Assembly: GCA_003511885.1 (NCBI GenBank)
Contig: DOIX01000355.1
Coordinates: 1-29,489 of the forward strand
Length of the DNA stretch: 29,489 nucleotides
Direction of reading: 5' to 3'
Source of the DNA: Cyanobacteria bacterium UBA11153
GTDB taxonomy: Bacteria; Cyanobacteriota; Cyanobacteriia; Cyanobacteriales; Coleofasciculaceae
Below are positions 24,812 through 29,489 of the stretch, piece by piece; position 1 is the first letter of the stretch; every line of letters begins with the position of its first letter. The position numbers and the translations under genes are program-made. Below the pieces are notes generated by a model, which was given only the letters and a program-made list of their open reading frames with translations, ran no database searches and had not been told where the DNA came from.

Positions 24812-25384
24812 TTATTCAAATTGCCAAGAGCTTAAAGCTAGCCGTAATTTTTCTAATCCTAAGCGAATCCGAGTTTTAACAGTTCCCAAAGATTTACCTG
24901 TTTGGGTAGCAATTTCTGTATGGGTTAATCCTTGATAGTAAGCTAACTCTAAAACTTCTCTTTGTTCGATTGGTAATTGCGCCATGGCTGCTAAAATGCG
25001 ATCGCGTCTTTCGGCAATGAGCAAGTCTTCTTCTGGATTTGCCGTCGATTGTGATGGTGTCAGTGCTGCTTCCATTGAGGCTGTGGCTGTTTTCTCATGC
25101 CTTTGCAAGATGCGAAGGCGATCGAGTGCCCGACTTCGAGTTAAAGTAAATAACCAGGCATCGACTTTGCCTTTTTTGGGATCGTATCTTTGGGCAATCC
25201 GCCATACTTGGCTGAAAACATCCAAAACGACTTCTTCTGCTTCTTCTTGAGAGCCTAGGATTTTGAAGGATAGGGCATAGAGTATCCTCCCGTAGCGATC
25301 GTACAATTGGGATAAGGCATTTTTATCTGCCCGGGCAATACGCTCCAAAAGTGAAGTCTCGTTGGTAAATTGCTGAAAAGTCAT
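24812..25384 (-). CDS. ECF-type RNA polymerase sigma factor
   Basis: A group 4 sigma factor of 190 residues. Seen: region 2 at about 25-95 (L-Y-D-R-Y-G core, A-E-E-V-V-L-D-V-F, and W-L-F-T-L-T-R-S-R-A-L-D) and region 4 at about 133-183 with the helix-turn-helix L-T-H-T-E-I-A through S-L-G-T-V-K-T-R. It directs polymerase to stress-type promoters with its own -35/-10 pair. The gene lies 137 bases downstream of a cupin-type anti-sigma gene on the same strand. Similar to cyanobacterial SigG and to RpoE partners of ChrR. A likely target is the ferritin-like gene, see the paired promoters. Confidence 0.92.
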   Translation of the reverse strand: MTFQQFTNETSLLERIARADKNALSQLYDRYGRILYALSFKILGSQEEAEEVVLDVFSQVWRIAQRYDPKKGKVDAWLFTLTRSRALDRLRILQRHEKTATASMEAALTPSQSTANPEEDLLIAERRDRILAAMAQLPIEQREVLELAYYQGLTHTEIATQTGKSLGTVKTRIRLGLEKLRLALSSWQFE

Positions 25385-25521
25385 TGAAATTTTTCATGAA
25401 ACAGGGCATTGGTTTGAGGGTATAGGGTTTGGCTATACTCGATTGACATATCGCAATATTTCCGATAATTGCGGAGTATTTGGGTTTTTGTTTATTTCCA
25501 GTCAGATTTAACTATCTTTAC

Positions 25522-26106
25522 TCAATAGACAATTATTTCATCATCAAGGGATGTCCGGACAAAAATTAAACAGCCGCTATAAGTTTCTGGCTGATGGACG
25601 GAACCCGGATCAGAAAAAACGCGATCGCCAATGTTATACTTTTCTCCATCGATGGCTAAATCTCCTTCTAGTACGACTATCTCCTCATTCCCGGCATGTC
25701 GGTGGTTGTAAAACTGTATGCCTGATGTGGCGCGGATAAAACAGGAAACTTCTCGTTTTTCCATATCTAGCTTCCATCTACCGATGGTTACACCTGGAAG
25801 GGAGTAAGGCTGCCAAGCTACTTTAGCCGCTTCTGCGATTAAGTCTGCCACTGATAAGCGATCCCAATCTCGATCTCCTGATATATCCTCCTCTATTCTT
25901 TGAAAGAGACGATCTTTTAGATTAGCAGAAATGGGCATCAGTGGCGTTGTATAGGGTATTGCAGCCACGGCTGCTTCCAATTGGGCTAAGTCTTCCTGGA
26001 ATTGGGGAAATTTTGCGATCTCGTCTTCTACTTCATGGCAATATTCGGCTTCGAGAATATTGAGGGCATAAAGACTTGCTATTTCTGAGAAATCTTCGTA
26101 ATTCAT
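25522..26106 (-). CDS. ChrR-like anti-sigma factor with C-terminal cupin
   Basis: 194 residues. The N-terminal 75 residues (A-S-L-Y-A-L-N-I-L-E-A-E, then helices) match an anti-sigma domain, and the C-terminal part (about 95-185) is a ChrR-type cupin with metal ligands H135-x-H137, E141 and H171 all present. In Rhodobacter, ChrR holds RpoE inactive until singlet oxygen appears, and its N-terminal domain binds zinc through a His/Cys cluster. Here the expected H-x3-C-x2-C cluster is absent, so the N-terminal fold is more RskA-like. It precedes the sigma gene, the reverse of the classical order. AAGGAG lies upstream of the ATG. Confidence 0.87.
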   Translation of the reverse strand: MNYEDFSEIASLYALNILEAEYCHEVEDEIAKFPQFQEDLAQLEAAVAAIPYTTPLMPISANLKDRLFQRIEEDISGDRDWDRLSVADLIAEAAKVAWQPYSLPGVTIGRWKLDMEKREVSCFIRATSGIQFYNHRHAGNEEIVVLEGDLAIDGEKYNIGDRVFSDPGSVHQPETYSGCLIFVRTSLDDEIIVY

Positions 26107-26204
26107 TATAAGTTTGCTCCTTGTTGCTTATTATTTCTTTGTTTGTCAATTAATTAAACTATTCTAGCTTACAATCCGGACAAAAAAGAATTTTGCCGCT
26201 CCAG

Positions 26205-26234
26205 AGATCCAAATTGTGTCTTCGATCGTATACC
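26205..26234 (+). promoter_or_regulatory. Putative ECF sigma promoter P1
   Basis: AGATCC, exactly 18 bases, TATACC. It resembles the known Rhodobacter RpoE consensus (TGATCC-N18-TAT-type -10). An A/T-rich stretch with AATTTTG precedes it, as in P2. It is oriented toward the ferritin-like gene. Confidence 0.55.
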
Positions 26235-26270
26235 TTATAGGTATCCCATACCCATTGTCTCCTGAAAAAT

Positions 26271-26310
26271 CAACTGTCAACTGTCAACTGTCAACTGTCA
26301 ACTGTCAACT
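26271..26310. repeat. Heptanucleotide tandem repeat (CAACTGT)x5.7
   Basis: Perfect 7-mers between the two putative promoters. It is the reverse complement of the AGTTGAC repeat at 16553. Confidence 0.9.
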
Positions 26311-26345
26311 TCCCCATAGCCCGAAAAATAATTTTGAGGATTGAG

Positions 26346-26375
26346 AGATCCAAACTGCACCCGTCAGCGTATACC
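26346..26375 (+). promoter_or_regulatory. Putative ECF sigma promoter P2
   Basis: AGATCC, exactly 18 bases, TATACC, the same hexamers and spacing as P1. The -10 element ends 32 bases before the ATG at 26408, giving a short leader that contains the AGGA ribosome binding site at 26395-26398. The spacer sequences differ between P1 and P2 while the boxes do not. Confidence 0.6.
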
Positions 26376-26407
26376 TAATTAGATTGGACAAAATAGGAAC
26401 CATAAAT

Positions 26408-27076
26408 ATGGATAGACAGAGAATGCTACTCGCTCAAACACCCTCTCGTAGCTCCAAGAGCTTTTCTCGTCGCGGTATCTTAGTTACTGGCGCTGTTGCA
26501 GGTTTAGTAGGGGCATTGGGAATTCCTGCGATTGCAACTAAAGTGAGTGCAGCTTCAGATATGGATAAAAAAAACGATCTAAAAATTCTCAATAATGCCC
26601 TCTATTACGAACATCAAGCAATTTGGGCTTATAGTTTTGCGGCTGGTAAATTAAGTAATAATAATATTGGTAAAGCAGTATTAGCTTTGGCATTGCGAAA
26701 TCAAGCGGATCATAAACAACATCGGGATACTTTAGCTGAGGCAGTAATGAGTTTAGGAGGTAATCCAGTTAAAGCCGAATCCAGTTATGATGTTTCATCA
26801 TATATTGAAAATGGTGAAGGCAATATTGACTCAGATGTCAATATTGCCAAGCTTGCCCTAGCTTTAGAGACCGATGCTGCGATCGCATATACTAAGGAAG
26901 TTGCCATGCTCAAAACTCCTGCCTTAATTACCGCAGGTGCTAGTATTGGTTCTACTGAATCTGCTCATGCTGCCGCAATTCGTGCTACTTTTAAGGCTTT
27001 AGGAGTAGATTTAGAAATTGTTCCTAGTGCCTTTGTAAGTTCAGATAATCGAGATGCTTGGGTGTTGAAAGTTTAA
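26408..27076 (+). CDS. Tat-exported ferritin-like domain protein
   Basis: 222 residues. Seen: a twin-arginine signal (S-R21-R22-G followed by a Gly/Ala/Val-rich core and V-S-A near 46-48), then a four-helix ferritin-like domain with candidate metal ligands E68 (Y-Y-E-H-Q), H102/H105, E154 (A-L-E-T-D) and E184-x-x-H187. It likely sits in the periplasm or lumen and may bind iron or handle peroxide. The frame is open to a TTG at 26384, but the ATG at 26408, with AGGA 9 bases ahead, fits better. It is divergent from the anti-sigma/sigma pair, and two putative ECF promoters point at it. Confidence 0.85.
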   Translation: MDRQRMLLAQTPSRSSKSFSRRGILVTGAVAGLVGALGIPAIATKVSAASDMDKKNDLKILNNALYYEHQAIWAYSFAAGKLSNNNIGKAVLALALRNQADHKQHRDTLAEAVMSLGGNPVKAESSYDVSSYIENGEGNIDSDVNIAKLALALETDAAIAYTKEVAMLKTPALITAGASIGSTESAHAAAIRATFKALGVDLEIVPSAFVSSDNRDAWVLKV

Positions 27077-27082
27077 TTATAA

Positions 27083-27140
27083 GGAATGGGGAATTATTTT
27101 AGATTGGGTATACTGTCTATATACCCACAATCTCCATTCC
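27083..27140. terminator. Large hairpin after the ferritin-like gene
   Basis: Perfect inner stem GGGTATA/TATACCC (27106-27112 and 27120-27126), flanked by GATT/AATC and an outer near-palindrome GGAATGGGGA/TCTCCATTCC. There is no immediate T-run, so its role as a terminator is tentative. A short 10-base repeat TACCTTTGCG follows. Confidence 0.5.
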
Positions 27141-27338
27141 ATTCTTTGCATACCTTTGCGTACCTTTGCGTAAAAAAAAAAGAATGTATTGTACACAGGT
27201 GCGTTAGCTTACCATAACGCACCCTACTGATAGAGGTTTTGTCTTACTTAACCTTTTTATCTCTTTCTCTAGATAGCCTCAGCTTATTTTAAGCAGACTT
27301 AGTTAAAATAATATATCTTAATACTTTAAAGATTGATT

Positions 27339-28109
27339 ATGGATATCAAAGATATAATTTTACTGCTCCATCCCGCGATCGCAGTTTTGGTTGTCTTCCC
27401 CATGATAGGGATTGTCGTCCATCGCGCTTGGCAAACTCGTCAACGTCGCTTGGAAACAGCCAAGGGGGGTAAAAGTAAAATTCCCCCTATTGTCGGATCT
27501 GAACATGTACAAATTGGTCGTTGGTTAACTGGTTTTGTTGTGGGTATTACTTTATTAGCTTTAGCTTATGCGACTTTTAAGAAAATTTTGACTGATGGAG
27601 TTTGGACTACAGCACCTTTTCAGGTTATTTTAATTGTATTTATGTATGTGGCAACTATTATATCTCTGGTTTTTCTTTATCAAGCTAGGGAAAAACACTG
27701 GCGAGGTATTTTTGCTACTTTAACGGGAATGGGTGTAGTAATTCTCGGTTTTCAGGATGGGGTTTATCGTCGAGATAATGAATGGTTTGTTTCTCACTTT
27801 TATTATGGAATTGTAGCAACTCTATTGATGATTTTTTCTTTGGCAATTGTCCAGAATATTTATCAGGATCGTTCCCTACGGTGGCGGAATGTCCATATTA
27901 TACTTAACTGTATCGCCTTGTTATTATTTATTGGGCAAGGTATGACGGGAGTGCGAGATTTATTGGAAATTCCTTTATCCTGGCAGGAGGAGTATCTTTA
28001 TAAGTGCGATTACGAGAAAAAAACTTGTGCCAATATATACCCATCACCAAGTAGTGAAATTCCTAGTGTAAATCGCGATAGTTTTTTAGTAACGAGCAAT
28101 CGTCATTAA
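27339..28109 (+). CDS. DUF4079 family membrane protein
   Basis: 256 residues with a conserved beginning L-H-P-A-I-A-V and P-P-I-V-G-x-E-H-V-Q-I-G-R-W-L-T-G, which I recognise as the cyanobacterial DUF4079 family, with membrane segments resembling cytochrome b561-like proteins. About six to seven membrane helices. The histidines near the N-terminus and in S-H-F-Y-Y-G-I could bind haem, unproven. The frame begins at a TTG at 27333; the ATG at 27339 is preferred. The MFS gene follows within 25 bases, so an operon is likely. Confidence 0.8.
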   Translation: MDIKDIILLLHPAIAVLVVFPMIGIVVHRAWQTRQRRLETAKGGKSKIPPIVGSEHVQIGRWLTGFVVGITLLALAYATFKKILTDGVWTTAPFQVILIVFMYVATIISLVFLYQAREKHWRGIFATLTGMGVVILGFQDGVYRRDNEWFVSHFYYGIVATLLMIFSLAIVQNIYQDRSLRWRNVHIILNCIALLLFIGQGMTGVRDLLEIPLSWQEEYLYKCDYEKKTCANIYPSPSSEIPSVNRDSFLVTSNRH

Positions 28110-28133
28110 TTGTCACTTGTCAAGAGCTATACT

Positions 28134-29333
28134 ATGAAATCAGATCTAGACAAAACTCAAATATTATGGCGGCAAGTGTGGGGATTATCTGCTTTACTTG
28201 CAGCTATTTTAATTAGTTTTATGGCTTATGGATATTATCAGCCCAAGATTCTGAGAGAATTAGGTTTTGGGAAATTAGCAGCTTCGCTGGGGATAATTCA
28301 AGGATTAATTGGTGCAGCGCTTGAGCCATTAGTAGGATTAGTTAGCGATCGCGTTTTTCGTCAGGTGGGCAGTCGGTTACCGATAATTAGTGTTGGGGTA
28401 ACTTTAGCTGGGTTAATTTTTGTGGTAATTGCCTTCTGTTTAGAAGGTAATATTCCGGCAGGATTAAGATGGTTAGTGCCAGTATTGATGACGCTTTGGG
28501 TAATGGCAATGATTATTTTTAGAGGTCCTGCGATCGCGCTGTTGCGACAATTTGCCCCAACGGAAGAGTTACCAATGGCTAATGGCATTTTAATTCTGGT
28601 TTTGGGATTGGTGGGGGCATTAGGTCCACCGATCAATTTGATCCTTAATTATATGGGAGATTCTCTTACTTTTATTATCGGTGCAATTGGGTTAGTATTG
28701 GGTGCATTAGCTTTATTTACATCCACACCAAAACATACTCTAGTTTTACCAGATTTCGAGCGTTATTCTTTTCCGTCTCTCCAAATTTTGGGATTAATTT
28801 TTCTGGTAGGGTTGGGGACAGGGATAGAAATTAATCTCATAATGGTAATAATTCCGCCCATTTTGCAAAATCAATTAGGAAGTGGTGTAGTAGATTTGAT
28901 TTCTTCAGGAATTTTACTGGTATCGGGAGTTAGTGGGATAGTGTTAGGAGAATTAACGGTAAGACTGGGGAGTAGTTTAGGGATGATGGTGGGATTGGGT
29001 GCGATCGCAATTTTGATGGGAGTGACTTTATTAAATCATAGTCCAATTCTCGCCCTGGGACTAATTATCGCATTTGGGATAGGATTGGGTTTAATTTTTA
29101 TCAGTCAAATTCCCTATAGTTTGGGGATGATGCCGCCGACTCTGGCAGGTTTGGGAACGGGTTTGTATTTTGGTGGGATGGGAGGGGCAAGTGCCCTATA
29201 TTCATTGTTAATCAAACAATCAGGGGGCATGACAGAAGTAGGTGCTATGTTAGGGATTGCGATCGCATTTTTCTTCACCGCACCTGCTCTGGTTTTGAGC
29301 AAGCGGATTGCACCTCCATCATCAGGGTTATAG
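28134..29333 (+). CDS. Major facilitator superfamily transporter
   Basis: A 399-residue membrane protein with about 12 segments. Seen: the MFS loop signature L-V-G-L-V-S-D-R-V-F-R-Q-V-G-S-R-L-P after helix 2, and the repeated Gly-rich helices of the second half. The form (G-S-R-L-P loop, S-L-G-M-M-P near helix 10) recalls SLC45-like or BCD-type carriers. The substrate is unknown. The reading frame stays open to just after the DUF4079 stop (28110), but the ATG at 28134 is the better start. The close coupling suggests the pair act in one membrane process. Confidence 0.85.
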   Translation: MKSDLDKTQILWRQVWGLSALLAAILISFMAYGYYQPKILRELGFGKLAASLGIIQGLIGAALEPLVGLVSDRVFRQVGSRLPIISVGVTLAGLIFVVIAFCLEGNIPAGLRWLVPVLMTLWVMAMIIFRGPAIALLRQFAPTEELPMANGILILVLGLVGALGPPINLILNYMGDSLTFIIGAIGLVLGALALFTSTPKHTLVLPDFERYSFPSLQILGLIFLVGLGTGIEINLIMVIIPPILQNQLGSGVVDLISSGILLVSGVSGIVLGELTVRLGSSLGMMVGLGAIAILMGVTLLNHSPILALGLIIAFGIGLGLIFISQIPYSLGMMPPTLAGLGTGLYFGGMGGASALYSLLIKQSGGMTEVGAMLGIAIAFFFTAPALVLSKRIAPPSSGL

Positions 29334-29334
29334 C

Positions 29335-29437
29335 CTGACGGGGCGACAACTATAGCGATTAGGCAGAATTAACCCACACAATTCGCCCAGCTTGCGCTTC
29401 AATTTTAACTGAATTAGGCTGACGGGGCGACAACTAT
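29335..29437. repeat. 19-bp exact direct repeat at the window end
   Basis: CTGACGGGGCGACAACTAT occurs at 29335-29353 and again at 29419-29437, 84 bases apart. GATTAGGC/AATTAGGC also recurs nearby. The first copy lies one base past the MFS stop. No gene is recognised in the remaining bases; a larger repeat unit may continue past the window. Confidence 0.6.
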
Positions 29438-29489
29438 GGTTGAAACCTTGACAGGCTATGCTTTTAAAGCAATGCCAATCCCGAAAAAA

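Noticed and set aside
29331..29489. Open minus-strand frame running in from the right edge
   Set aside because: It spans the direct repeat and has no recognisable protein character in the part visible.

Overview
The window looks like a chromosomal segment of a cyanobacterium, probably filamentous. The octamer GCGATCGC (HIP1) recurs in many genes, intergenic gaps carry heptanucleotide tandem repeats and small palindromes typical of such genomes, and the gene set fits (DUF4079 membrane protein, HPPD, ChrR-like anti-sigma factor, a DUF29 remnant). I see no rRNA, tRNA or CRISPR array. Most genes are single or in pairs on alternating strands; housekeeping metabolism is interspersed with accessory material.

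Layout. 1-2.2 kb: homoserine dehydrogenase and dephospho-CoA kinase, divergent. 2.3-4.5 kb: a cluster of four palindromes, then an exported HEAT-repeat protein coded by a 105-bp tandem DNA array. 4.6-5.35 kb: a short transaldolase/FSA-type aldolase. 5.47-7.87 kb: a compact overlapping three-gene cassette (P-loop ATPase plus two unrecognised proteins), flanked downstream by a 19-bp exact copy of transaldolase sequence; this is the best candidate for an undescribed conflict-type system. 8.1-12.5 kb (minus strand): aminopeptidase P with a clear terminator, a small unknown protein, a DNA adenine methylase broken by a perfect 14-bp tandem duplication, NAD kinase and SfsA.

13-16.5 kb (plus strand): isochorismatase-fold hydrolase, cupin, PrsW-like membrane protein with altered catalytic motifs, and a class 3 lipase. 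16.6-19.2 kb: a pair of inverted 91-bp MITE-like elements bracketing a HAD phosphatase, a small tyrosine phosphatase-like protein and a 2OG-Fe(II) oxygenase. 19.3-21.9 kb: a membrane/coiled-coil/zinc-ribbon protein and HisC. 22-24.4 kb: a frameshifted mini-gene, a GC-rich HPPD gene and an O-methyltransferase whose leader sequence is present twice.

24.5-29.5 kb: DUF29 remnant, ECF sigma factor with its cupin-type anti-sigma factor, a Tat-exported ferritin-like protein, a DUF4079 membrane protein and an MFS transporter. Upstream of the ferritin-like gene lie two promoter-like sequences with identical hexamers and identical 18-bp spacing, which suggests (inference) that the neighbouring ECF sigma factor controls it, perhaps in a photo-oxidative stress response.
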